DNA of 64,000 bases from Natronosalvus rutilus (GTDB taxonomy: Archaea; Halobacteriota; Halobacteria; Halobacteriales; Natrialbaceae), in contig NZ_CP100356.1 of assembly GCF_024204665.1 (NCBI RefSeq), positions 62,001 through 126,000 on the forward strand, given 5' to 3'. Of the stretch, positions 44,790 through 53,163 are shown in pieces. A program made the translations under genes and the position numbers. The notes under the pieces are model-generated. The model was not told where the DNA came from, searched no databases, and worked only from the letters and a program-made list of their open reading frames with translations. Position 1 is the first letter of the stretch. Every line of letters starts with the position of its first letter.

Positions 44790-45275
44790 ATGGTCGAACG
44801 ATTCGAAATATGTCCGGCGAACGAACTACCACCGGGTGAACGAACGCTCGTTCAGCTTGGCAACATTCCGGTCGGCGTGTTCAACATCGAGGGCGAGTAC
44901 CACGCGATGCAAAATGTCTGTCCCCACCAGCTTGCGCCACTGTGTGAAGGTGAGGTAACAGGGACAACGAGCGCACCGGCCGTTGGCGAGTACGAGTGGG
45001 AGTGCGACGGAGAAATCGTCCGCTGCCCGTGGCACGGTTGGGAGTTCGAGATCTCCTCCGGTGAGTCGGTATTCAATCCTCACGGTGTGCGTACGCGAAC
45101 GTTCGAGACTGCCGTCGAAGGTGGTAACGATGCCGACTCACAAGCAGCCGTGAAAACTGACGAGGCTGTCTCCTCTGAGTGTCAACGCGAGGGAACCACG
45201 TTACGCGGCGACGAACCGCCGGTCAATACCTACGACGTCGAAGTCGAATCCGAGACGGTCGTCGTCTACATCTGA
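44790..45275 (+). CDS. Rieske [2Fe-2S] ferredoxin-type protein
   Basis: A 161-residue soluble protein. The first cluster motif is NVCPHQLAPLCEG (C-x-H) and the second VRCPWHGWEFEISSG (C-x2-H), so all four ligands are present. Between them an insertion (EVTGTTSAPAVGEYEWECDGE) and an acidic extension of about 50 residues near the C-terminus make it longer than a simple Rieske ferredoxin. No dioxygenase alpha subunit or ferredoxin reductase is seen nearby. It follows the amidohydrolase by 3 bp and is surely co-transcribed with it. It may pass electrons to an oxygenase elsewhere. Confidence 0.88.
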   Translation: MVERFEICPANELPPGERTLVQLGNIPVGVFNIEGEYHAMQNVCPHQLAPLCEGEVTGTTSAPAVGEYEWECDGEIVRCPWHGWEFEISSGESVFNPHGVRTRTFETAVEGGNDADSQAAVKTDEAVSSECQREGTTLRGDEPPVNTYDVEVESETVVVYI

Positions 45276-45297
45276 CCGGATTTCATCGTATCCCCCC

Positions 45298-46380
45298 TTA
45301 TTCTGGAGAGAGTGCGGCGTGAACGATCTCCGGATCGAACGCGTCTCCTGGAAGTTGGCGTTTGATTGCCGTTTCGGCCTCCGAAACAGGGAACACATGT
45401 GAATTGATCCGCTCGACGTCGTCAGCGTTGCGTTCGAGAATCGCCATTGCGCGTTCGACATCGAGCGCCTGCCCACGACCACCCAAGACAGAGATTTCAT
45501 CGACGACAATTCGGTCTAGCTCGACCGAGGTCTCGCTTCCAGTCAGACCGACGAGGACGGCCGTACCGCGCGGCCGCACTAGGTCGATCCCGAGCTGAAT
45601 CGCTGGTGACGCCGGAGCGGTGACGACGACTACGTCGAACCCCTCGCCATCGGTCGGCTCGAGTGCGCGCTCGGCGATGTTGTCTTGATCGGAATACAAC
45701 GTTTCGGTCGCCCCGATGTCCGCAGCGAGATCGAGTTTAGTGTCGTCTTGTTCGAGTCCGAGTACGACCACCGGATCGGCGCCCGCCTCCGCGGCGACGA
45801 TGGTCGAGGCTAGCCCTTGCGCACCTGGGCCAACGATGGCGACACTGTCGCCAGGTGAAACGTCCCCCTTCCGTAGGATCCAGCGAACGCCGTTTCCGAT
45901 GACACTGCCCAGACACGCTGCACGGCCCGAGACGTCGTCACTGATGGGGTGGAGGCGCGAGTCCGGGTCGAGGTACATATATTCGCCGTAGCCTCCCCAC
46001 AGGTGCGGTGGCTCCGTTGCGGAGAGCGTGACTCCGTAGCTGCGATTCTCATCACACATGTGGTAGTGACCGCGCTGACAGTCCTGGCAGTCGAAACACG
46101 GGATGTAGGGTTCGGGCATGACGCGGTCGCCGACTTCGAGTCCCCAGCGCTCAAGGGTCTCCTCAGCACCGTCGACGATGCGTCCGGCCACCTCATGGCC
46201 GAGTAGCAGGGGGAACGAGTCGAACGGTGACTTTCCTTTGTAGATGCCGATATCGGAGCCACAGACTGACGTTGTTTCGACCTCAAGGAGAGCACCGTAG
46301 TCCGAGACGTCCGGGACGTCGAACGTCTCGGGTTCGAGGCGCCCGGGCTCGTGAAGGACCATTGATTCGGTTGTCTGCAT
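45298..46380 (-). CDS. Zinc-dependent alcohol dehydrogenase (threonine-dehydrogenase-like)
   Basis: A 360-residue MDR enzyme beginning MQTTESMVLHEPGRLEPETFDVP. Catalytic zinc: TSVCGSDIGIYKG and LGHEVAGRIVDGAEE. Structural zinc: CFDCQDCQRGHYHMC. NAD motif: VAIVGPGAQGLASTIVAAEAG. It is a close paralogue of 34861-35946. It is the last gene of the E2-E1alpha-E1beta operon, 1 bp after the E1-beta stop, so it may make a 2-oxo or hydroxy substrate for that complex, as butanediol or acetoin dehydrogenases do in acetoin systems. The frame extends upstream but only as antisense of E1 beta. Confidence 0.9.
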   Translation of the reverse strand: MQTTESMVLHEPGRLEPETFDVPDVSDYGALLEVETTSVCGSDIGIYKGKSPFDSFPLLLGHEVAGRIVDGAEETLERWGLEVGDRVMPEPYIPCFDCQDCQRGHYHMCDENRSYGVTLSATEPPHLWGGYGEYMYLDPDSRLHPISDDVSGRAACLGSVIGNGVRWILRKGDVSPGDSVAIVGPGAQGLASTIVAAEAGADPVVVLGLEQDDTKLDLAADIGATETLYSDQDNIAERALEPTDGEGFDVVVVTAPASPAIQLGIDLVRPRGTAVLVGLTGSETSVELDRIVVDEISVLGGRGQALDVERAMAILERNADDVERINSHVFPVSEAETAIKRQLPGDAFDPEIVHAALSPE

Positions 46381-46381
46381 T

Positions 46382-47389
46382 TTACTCGACCCGTCGGATT
46401 GCACGTTTGATGTCGGCTCCGTTGGGAAGCACCTCCTTTTCGAGTCCGGGCGCAAACGGAATTGGCGTATCTGGTACGCCGACGCGCTGTGGCGGCGCAT
46501 CGAGCGTGAAAAAGCCGTCTTCGACGACTCTCGAGGAGACCTCGGCGTGGAATCCATACGACATTGGGCTCTCGTCCGCGATGACGAGTCGGCCCGTCTT
46601 GGCGACACTTTCGATGATCGTCTCAGCGTCAAGAGGGTACAGCGTCCGTGGATCGATCACCTCGACGCTGACGTCGCCCTCGAGATCCTGTGCGACCGAC
46701 ATCGCCTCGCTGAACAGTCGCTGTGTCGCGACGACGGTGACATCCTCACCAAGGTGTTCGATGGAGGCTTCACCGATCGGGATAGTGTGGTCGTCACTGG
46801 TCGGCACCTCACCGCGTTCGTCGTAAATTGTCTTGTTCTCGAAGAATACGACGGGATCGGGTGAACGGATACTCGATTTGATCAGCCCCTTCGCGGCCGT
46901 CGGCGTTGACGGTGCGACGGTCTTAATCCCGGGAAGATGGGAAACGAGCGTGTGTACGGTGCCAGAGTGCTGGGCGGCTGCGCTTAGTCCCGCACCTTCG
47001 GTCGCACGCAGGACGAGCGGAACTTCGCTGGCACCGCCAAACATGTATCGGGTCTTGCCTGCCTGGTTCATGATCTGGTCGAAGCAGACCCCGATGAAGT
47101 CGGAGAAACTCAACTCGACGACCGGTCGAAGTCCGGTCGCGGCGGCACCGACTGCACCGCCTACTTGGGCAGCCTCGCTGATCGGCGTGTTCCGGACGCG
47201 CCGTCCGCCGAACTCCTCATACAGGCCGGCGGTCACCTCGAAGGACTCGCCATCCTCCTCGTCTTGCCCGTACAGCATGACCGCATCGTCGTTTTTCATC
47301 TCCTCACGAAGTCCTTCGCGGATGGCTTCGCGGAACGTTATCGTCTCGGTGCTCTCAGTGGATTCGGTTGTCGCTCCAGTCTTTGACAT
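46382..47389 (-). CDS. 2-oxoacid dehydrogenase E1 component, beta subunit
   Basis: A 335-residue subunit. Family blocks: TFREAIREGLREEMKNDDAVMLYGQDEE, RRVRNTPISEAAQVGGAVGAAATGLRPVVE, the gap GGASEVPLVLRATEGAG, and VEVIDPRTLYPLDAETIIESVAKTGRLVIADE with the C-terminal PxTPIPFAPGLEKEVLP-like end. Together with E1 alpha it decarboxylates a 2-oxo acid with thiamine diphosphate. Start overlaps the E1-alpha stop at 47389. Resemblance to acetoin/branched-chain-type E1 is general; the exact oxo acid is not fixed. Confidence 0.93.
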   Translation of the reverse strand: MSKTGATTESTESTETITFREAIREGLREEMKNDDAVMLYGQDEEDGESFEVTAGLYEEFGGRRVRNTPISEAAQVGGAVGAAATGLRPVVELSFSDFIGVCFDQIMNQAGKTRYMFGGASEVPLVLRATEGAGLSAAAQHSGTVHTLVSHLPGIKTVAPSTPTAAKGLIKSSIRSPDPVVFFENKTIYDERGEVPTSDDHTIPIGEASIEHLGEDVTVVATQRLFSEAMSVAQDLEGDVSVEVIDPRTLYPLDAETIIESVAKTGRLVIADESPMSYGFHAEVSSRVVEDGFFTLDAPPQRVGVPDTPIPFAPGLEKEVLPNGADIKRAIRRVE

Positions 47390-48432
47390 CAGTACTCACC
47401 CCAATGTGGCTGTTCACGCGCTAGACGCTCGCGGTGCTGTTCGATCTCCGGTACCGTCTCGACGAAAACGTCCTCGTATGCCTCGTCGGCGTCGGCTTCG
47501 TCGGCCTTGCGGGCGAACTCGAGCGCGTCAGCCATCTTGGCCTCGGCCGTCTCACGAAGCTCTTCTAGCCCCGACTCAGTCAGTTCGCCCGCCTCGATTA
47601 GTTTCCTGGCAAAGTTCGATATCGGATCACGCTCGTCGCGCCACTCCTCGATCTCCTCGTCCGACCGGTATGGCTGCTGGTCGCCTTCGAAGTGCCCTCT
47701 ATATCGGTACGTCTTAGCTTCGATGATTGTCGGACCCTCGTCCTCGAGTGCGCGCTGGCGCGCCTCGGAGACGGCCTCGTGAACGGCCTCTACATCTTGG
47801 CCGTCAACAACGACACCGGGAACGCCGTAGGAAGCGGACATGTCCGCGAGGTCCTCGATGTTGTGTTGTTCGTCAAATACCATCCCCTCAGAGTATAGGT
47901 TGTTTTCGATGACGAATACAACTGGGAGTCCCCACGTCGCTGCGAGGTTGAAGGACTCATGAACCTGCCCCTCCGCGACGGCACCATCGCCTATGAACGC
48001 CAGCGAAATCCAGTCCTCATTGCCGTATTGGGCCGTGATTCCGGCACCCATAGCAAGAGGGGCGCTCGCGCCGACGATCGGCTGGGCACCGAGCATCCCC
48101 TGGTCAAGGTCCGCAACGTGCATCGAGCCACCCTTGCCCCGACACTGTCCGGGCTCTTTACCGTAGAGCTCAGCGAGCAATCGGTCGGGCTCAAGCCCCT
48201 TCGCGATACTGTGGCCATGGGCACGGTGCGTGCTCGTAATGTAATCTCCCTCGCGAAGTGCGCCACAGGTACCGACAGCGACCGCCTCCTGTCCCTGCGA
48301 GAGGTGAACGAACCCCGGAATCTCTCCGTCGGCAAACTGATCCTGTACGGTATCCTCAAAGGCACGTGCGAGTAGCATCTTTTCAAGTGCCTCCTGTCTT
48401 CCTTCTGGGCTATCGATGTTCAGGAAAGTCAT
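47389..48432 (-). CDS. 2-oxoacid dehydrogenase E1 component, alpha subunit
   Basis: A 347-residue subunit starting MTFLNIDSPEGRQEALEKML (an alternative start lies at 48456). Thiamine diphosphate motif GDGAVAEGQVHESFNLAATWGLPVVFVIENN is complete. CRGKGGSMHVADLDQGMLGAQPIVGASAPLAMG is typical of acetoin and branched-chain E1. The C-terminus is RDPISNFARKLIEAGELTESGLEEL. It forms an alpha2-beta2 E1 with the next gene. Preceded by the E2 gene, with 195 bp between them that hold a hairpin. Confidence 0.94.
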   Translation of the reverse strand: MTFLNIDSPEGRQEALEKMLLARAFEDTVQDQFADGEIPGFVHLSQGQEAVAVGTCGALREGDYITSTHRAHGHSIAKGLEPDRLLAELYGKEPGQCRGKGGSMHVADLDQGMLGAQPIVGASAPLAMGAGITAQYGNEDWISLAFIGDGAVAEGQVHESFNLAATWGLPVVFVIENNLYSEGMVFDEQHNIEDLADMSASYGVPGVVVDGQDVEAVHEAVSEARQRALEDEGPTIIEAKTYRYRGHFEGDQQPYRSDEEIEEWRDERDPISNFARKLIEAGELTESGLEELRETAEAKMADALEFARKADEADADEAYEDVFVETVPEIEQHRERLAREQPHWGEY

Positions 48433-48550
48433 TCGTGACTGTTCACACAAAGCCACTACGGATACATATTCGTTCTGGATGGGGAGCGTTTCTCCCGGAT
48501 CGTTTCCAGCAGTTACGACTACCGACGTAGAAACCTGAATAGGGCCGAGT

Positions 48551-48600
48551 GAACTACCCCGCCCTACTCGTCTAGGGCGACTCCTTGAGGACGGGAGCTT
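48551..48600. other. Hairpin between E2 and E1-alpha genes, IS605-end-like
   Basis: CGCCCTA-ctcgtc-TAGGGCG (48560-48579) is a perfect 7-bp stem, preceded by gtgaactacc and followed by actccttgagg. This wording resembles the right ends of haloarchaeal IS200/IS605-type (TnpB) elements, suggesting a leftover end or small non-autonomous derivative. It could also act as a transcriptional attenuator or processing site in the operon. Confidence 0.35.
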
Positions 48601-48627
48601 AGCACCCTCACCGCACTGCTAAATCCA

Positions 48628-50043
48628 TCAACTATTGATTATTTCCGATGCCGCTTCGAGGGTATCGGCTAACGTCTGCAAGAAGCGGGCGGCGTCAGCG
48701 CCGTCAATCACCCGGTGATCGAACGAGAGACTGAAGCCCATCTGCTTGCGGAACTCGATGCCGTTCTCGGTTTGTTTCGCTTCCTCTTTAATGCGGTTGA
48801 CGCCGAGAATTGCAACTTGGGGTGGGTTAATGATCGGCGTGAACGAATCAACACTGAATACGCCAAGGTTCGAGATCGTAAACGTCCCCTCCTGAAGATC
48901 GCTCGAGGAGTAGCGCTGGTTTAGGACCCGATCAGTCAGTGCGCCTCGCTGGTGGGCAATTTCGGTCACTGACATCGGCTCGACATCCCGAAGAACTGGC
49001 GTCACTAGTCCCGCATCGATGTCAACCGCAAACCCGATGTTGTGCTCCTCGTAGATGGTGTGAGTCTCCCCATCAAATGTCGCATTGAACGCCGGATGCG
49101 CTGCTAGCGTTTCGCTCACAGCCCCCAGCAGGATATCGGTAACCGAGACGACATCGCCGGCTTCATCGGCGGCATCAAGCATGGCTTCAGCATCAACCCA
49201 CCGATCGACCGTGACGTGGGGTGCCTCCCAACTCTCACTGAGTCTACGCGCGATCGTCGATCGCATTCCCGTCAGTGGTCGTTCCTCCCGAACGGTCAGG
49301 GACTCGGTTGTCGTCGGTAATTCGCTCGCGTCACTTGTGGTTGTGATGTCGCGTTCAGCGGCCGCCTCGACGTCTCCTGCGCGGATAGACCCGTGTGGTC
49401 CCGTTCCTGAGATTGACCCCAGCGGGATGTCTAGGGTGGCAGCCTGTTTCCTCGCCCGCGGCGTAACGAGATCCGATTCACGGGTCTCTACGCTCGCTCC
49501 AGACTGGGGCGGCGTAACCGAGGCGGTATTACCCGAAACTGCTCGTTCGACGTCGTTCGCAGTTATCGCGCCCTTCGGTCCGGTCCCCGAAAGTCTCTCG
49601 AGAGAACAGTCGTACTCGCGGGCCAGTTGCTTGGCTTTTGGCGTCGCCCGGACGTGTTCGGACGGGGCTGTCGAGTCGTCAACCGTAGTCTCGTCCGCTG
49701 ATTCCAACCCTTCGGCCCCAGACTCCTTACTGGCTGCGCCCGATTCGCCATCGAGGTTTACCCCCTCGGACTCAACCATCGAGAGCAACTCATCGATGTC
49801 CTCATCGGCTGTAGCGACGATTCCCATCGGAGCACCCGGCTCGACCTCTTCGCCCTCTCCGAGTATCGTGCGACGGAGGACACCGTCTTCGCGCGAGGCA
49901 ACTTCCGCGACGGTCTTCTCGGACTCGATTTCGGCGAGCACATCGTTGTCGGTGACGACCTCTCCCTCCTCGAAGAACCACTCGAGAAGAACGCCGGTTT
50001 GCATCTCTACACCGAGCTTTGGCATCCTAACGATATACGACAT
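48628..50043 (-). CDS. 2-oxoacid dehydrogenase E2, dihydrolipoamide acyltransferase
   Basis: A 471-residue E2. The lipoyl domain (1-77) carries the modified Lys43 in IESEKTVAEV. It then has two peripheral subunit-binding domains: RATPKAKQLAREYDCSLERL with SGTGPKGAITANDVERA, and VTPRARKQAATLDIPLGSI with SGTGPHGSIRAGDVEAA. Acid- and Ser/Ala-rich linkers separate them. The C-terminal catalytic domain (about 245-471) ends with SLSFDHRVIDGADAARFLQTL, holding the active His and Asp. Two binding domains are uncommon; most archaeal E2 proteins have one. It is the first gene of the operon, read leftward. Confidence 0.94.
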   Translation of the reverse strand: MSYIVRMPKLGVEMQTGVLLEWFFEEGEVVTDNDVLAEIESEKTVAEVASREDGVLRRTILGEGEEVEPGAPMGIVATADEDIDELLSMVESEGVNLDGESGAASKESGAEGLESADETTVDDSTAPSEHVRATPKAKQLAREYDCSLERLSGTGPKGAITANDVERAVSGNTASVTPPQSGASVETRESDLVTPRARKQAATLDIPLGSISGTGPHGSIRAGDVEAAAERDITTTSDASELPTTTESLTVREERPLTGMRSTIARRLSESWEAPHVTVDRWVDAEAMLDAADEAGDVVSVTDILLGAVSETLAAHPAFNATFDGETHTIYEEHNIGFAVDIDAGLVTPVLRDVEPMSVTEIAHQRGALTDRVLNQRYSSSDLQEGTFTISNLGVFSVDSFTPIINPPQVAILGVNRIKEEAKQTENGIEFRKQMGFSLSFDHRVIDGADAARFLQTLADTLEAASEIINS

Positions 50044-50207
50044 CTACCAGTACTGTTCGTCCCTATCTTAAAAAATACTCTGTTGGAGGTCGTTTGGGCG
50101 TTTCAGTCTGGATGAGGTATGCAACTACAACCGGACGGGATGGTACAATATGTACGTTTGTTTCTGGTGCCGAAAGGACTTTGTATGATAGGTGTACTCA
50201 ATCGACT

Positions 50208-51263
50208 ATGGCAAACATAGGTCATAATTTGTCCAGTCGGTCGCGCAGACAGTACCTCAAATCGGTCGCTGCACTCTCTGCGGCTGGGGCCGCCGGATTC
50301 GCAGGCTGTCTCGGCGATGACGACGGTGGGTACTCGTTGGAAGCGAACGCGGCGGGTGCTGATGGAACCGTTCACGGCGACGTAGCCAAGATGGTGGGCG
50401 AGCGGCTCTCCGAGAAGACCGATGGTGAGATTGAAATCGATGCCTTCACCGACAACGAACTCGGTGGGCTCAACGAATCGATGGAGAACGTCGCGTCAGG
50501 TGCGCTCGACATTTACGTCAATGTGTACGGACTGGCTGCGGGCTTCTACCCGGAGGCCCAGATATTCGACGCGCCATACATGTACGATGACGATGATCCA
50601 TACGAACACATGATAGAGGTGACGGACCCTACCCAATCCGAAAGTGCCGAAGAACTCATCGAAGCTATCGCCGAGGAAACGGGCCTACGTTCACTCGGAA
50701 CATTCCCACAGGGTACGCGAAGGGTCAGCATCTCCGGCGACGCTGTCTACCATCCAGACGACATGGAAGACATTCTCCTTCGGGGCGTCCCGGTGCCAAT
50801 TTTCGAAGAAACGGTTGTCGGACTCGGTGCACAGGTCACGGAACTAGACTGGGGCGAAGTACCTCAGGCGCTTTCGACGGGATCTGTCGACGGACAGGAG
50901 AACCCGTACGAAATCATGGTCGGGGCGGGAATCCAAGAGCACACCGACTACGTTCTCGAGACTAACCACATGCACCCGGCGCTGGCGTTCTGGATCAACG
51001 ACGATCTGTGGCAGGAATTTTCCGATGAACAGCAGGACCTCTTCTACGAAGCGATTCACGAAGCCCAGCCAGAAGCTGTCGAGCAACTCGAGACTAATAT
51101 TGACGAATCGAGAGACGCGTTCCTTGACGAGGGTGCTGAGATAATCACTAAGGACGAACTTGAGTACGATGCGTTCGTCTCACAAACACGAGAACACATC
51201 AGCAACGAATTCCCAGACTTCGTAGAACGGATTGAAGAGATCAGTGGCGAAACGTACGAATAA
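50208..51263 (+). CDS. dctP: TRAP transporter substrate-binding lipoprotein (DctP type), second system
   Basis: A 351-residue receptor. Tat signal SRSRRQYLKSVAALSAAGAAG with lipobox FAGC is followed by a short acidic linker (LGDDDGGYS). The binding domain has DGTVHGDVAKMVGERLSEKTDGEIEIDAFTDNELGG, the mid-region FPQGTRRVSISG, and LDWGEVPQALSTGSVDGQENP with FWINDDLWQEFSDEQQDLF. The start at 50208 gives the correct signal peptide; upstream codons are not protein-like. It is clearly divergent from the first DctP (12916) and lacks the GGN tether, so it should bind a different acid. Confidence 0.92.
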   Translation: MANIGHNLSSRSRRQYLKSVAALSAAGAAGFAGCLGDDDGGYSLEANAAGADGTVHGDVAKMVGERLSEKTDGEIEIDAFTDNELGGLNESMENVASGALDIYVNVYGLAAGFYPEAQIFDAPYMYDDDDPYEHMIEVTDPTQSESAEELIEAIAEETGLRSLGTFPQGTRRVSISGDAVYHPDDMEDILLRGVPVPIFEETVVGLGAQVTELDWGEVPQALSTGSVDGQENPYEIMVGAGIQEHTDYVLETNHMHPALAFWINDDLWQEFSDEQQDLFYEAIHEAQPEAVEQLETNIDESRDAFLDEGAEIITKDELEYDAFVSQTREHISNEFPDFVERIEEISGETYE

Positions 51264-51282
51264 ACGGCCTAACTGACTGACC

Positions 51283-51771
51283 ATGTCTTTCACCAAACAC
51301 CTTAAAAAGTTGTCACTGTATGTGACGAGTGTCGGTGTGATCGCAATCCCAGTCGTCATCTTGGCTATCATCCTTACTAGGAATGCCGGAATCAGAGTCA
51401 GCGGATTGCTCCCGTTGGCCCAAATCATTGGAGTCTGGGTGGTCTTTCTGCTGTTGGGAATGCTCGGGAGGGAACAGCGTCACATCCAGATTGGTTTCTT
51501 CACCGACAAGCTTCCTACACCGCTGGACCGATGGCACAAAATTAGCCTTCTTATTGTCAATATTAGCGCATGTGTGATATTCGCCTACAGCGCCATGATC
51601 GCGTTTATCGAGGGCTTTAACTCGACAGTTTCCGGTCTCGGTGTCCCGAGTGCGGTCTACTTCCTTGCACCCTTACTAGGGTTTACGCTGTTGCTCAGCG
51701 CCTACATCCTAGAGTTCGCCGCCTCGTTCGATTCAACGAAGAAATTGGTAGGGGTGTCCGCGGATGATTAA
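51283..51771 (+). CDS. dctQ: TRAP transporter small permease subunit DctQ
   Basis: A 162-residue membrane protein with four hydrophobic helices (VTSVGVIAIPVVILAIILTRNAG, LPLAQIIGVWVVFLLLGML, ISLLIVNISACVIFAYSAMIAF, VYFLAPLLGFTLLLSAYILEF). A hydrophilic loop REQRHIQIGFFTDKLP corresponds to the conserved loop of DctQ. It starts 19 bp after dctP and overlaps dctM by 8 bp. Confidence 0.85.
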   Translation: MSFTKHLKKLSLYVTSVGVIAIPVVILAIILTRNAGIRVSGLLPLAQIIGVWVVFLLLGMLGREQRHIQIGFFTDKLPTPLDRWHKISLLIVNISACVIFAYSAMIAFIEGFNSTVSGLGVPSAVYFLAPLLGFTLLLSAYILEFAASFDSTKKLVGVSADD

Positions 51772-53047
51772 TGAAGGAGTCCTAGTCGTCGTTCTCTTTT
51801 TCGTTCTCGCATTGCTGCGTGTCCCAGTATTCATTGCGCTCGGCTTGCCAGCGTCGGTGTACATGTTGGTGTTTTTCGGTTCGCCGATGGAATTTCCTGT
51901 CAACAGAATGGTTCGGACGGTCGACTCATTCACGCTGCTCGCGGTACCCATTTTCATCTATGTCGGAGCGTTGATGAACCATGGTGAGGTGACCGACAAA
52001 ATCTTCGACTTTGCAGACGATATCGTTGGTCACCTGACCGGCGGCCTGGCTCAGGTCAACATCCTGACGAGCCTCATTTTCTCCGGTATTTCGGGGTCGG
52101 CACTTGCGGATATCGGCGGGGTCGGGAAGGTGCTAATACACACGATGACTGACCGAGGCTACGACAACAGTTTCTCGGCTGCGTTGACCAGCGCCTCGGC
52201 GACGATCGGACCGCTGTTCCCGCCAAGTATCCCGCTGATCCTTTATGGAATCCTTGCAGAGGAGTCGATTCTCGATCTGTTAATTGCCGGGGCGCTCCCC
52301 GCAATTGCGACCGTAATCTTCCTTATGGTCGGGACGTTCATCATCGCCTACCGGAATGATTTCCCAGCAAATGATCACCGGGCGCCACTCAAGTCGATTG
52401 GTCGTTCGTTCATCGTCGCACTTCCGGCACTCGTGACGCCGGTTGTCCTGATCGTTGGGATGCTCTCGGGGTACTTCGGGCCGACGGAAGCCGCGGCTGT
52501 TACCGTCATCTACATCCTGTTCATCAACCTCACGGTCTACCGAATCACGAACCTCCGGTACATCTGGGACGCCGCGGTCGAAACAGCGAAGACCACAAGC
52601 GTCATCCTCGTCATCCTTGGCGCTGCCGGACTGTTCGCATACGTCCTCTCCGTTGAGCGGATCGATCAGCAGTTCGCGGAGTTCCTATTCAGTATCTCTG
52701 AGACACCGGCCATCGTTCTCTTCATGGTGATTCTCCTCGTACTCGCACTTGGTTTAGTGCTCGACCCGTTAGCTGCTCTCGTAATGATCACTCCCATCGT
52801 CGTGCCGCCGCTCACCTCAGTCGGCTACGATCCGATTCACATGGGCGTTGTCGTCGTTTACGGGCTCATGATCGGTCTCCTGACGCCGCCGCTTGGGTTG
52901 TCAGTCTATCTCTCGGCCGACATCGCGGGTGCAGATCCGATTGAGGTCTTCCGGTCGAGCGTTCCATTCTACGGGATGCTCTTGGCCGGCCTCTTCGTCA
53001 TCGCCTATATCCCAGAAATCAGCTTGTATATGCTCCGATTCACCTGA
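51764..53047 (+). CDS. dctM: TRAP transporter large permease subunit DctM
   Basis: A 427-residue permease with about 12 helices. Motifs: VPIFIYVGALMNHGEVTDKIFDFA, FSGISGSALADIGGVGKVLIHTM, SATIGPLFPPSIPLILYGI and GLLTPPLGLSVYLSADI, the elevator core. It follows dctQ with overlap and completes the second dctPQM operon at the right side of the block. Confidence 0.93.
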   Translation: MINEGVLVVVLFFVLALLRVPVFIALGLPASVYMLVFFGSPMEFPVNRMVRTVDSFTLLAVPIFIYVGALMNHGEVTDKIFDFADDIVGHLTGGLAQVNILTSLIFSGISGSALADIGGVGKVLIHTMTDRGYDNSFSAALTSASATIGPLFPPSIPLILYGILAEESILDLLIAGALPAIATVIFLMVGTFIIAYRNDFPANDHRAPLKSIGRSFIVALPALVTPVVLIVGMLSGYFGPTEAAAVTVIYILFINLTVYRITNLRYIWDAAVETAKTTSVILVILGAAGLFAYVLSVERIDQQFAEFLFSISETPAIVLFMVILLVLALGLVLDPLAALVMITPIVVPPLTSVGYDPIHMGVVVVYGLMIGLLTPPLGLSVYLSADIAGADPIEVFRSSVPFYGMLLAGLFVIAYIPEISLYMLRFT

Positions 53048-53163
53048 CTTAGGCTGTCACCGTTTTTCGGCTCGAACGGAAATCTGCCCATCGAGTCGTT
53101 CGATTCGGGTATTGCCGATTTGTCCACCGTAAGGAGATAGCACCGTCATACTATGCTGATTCG

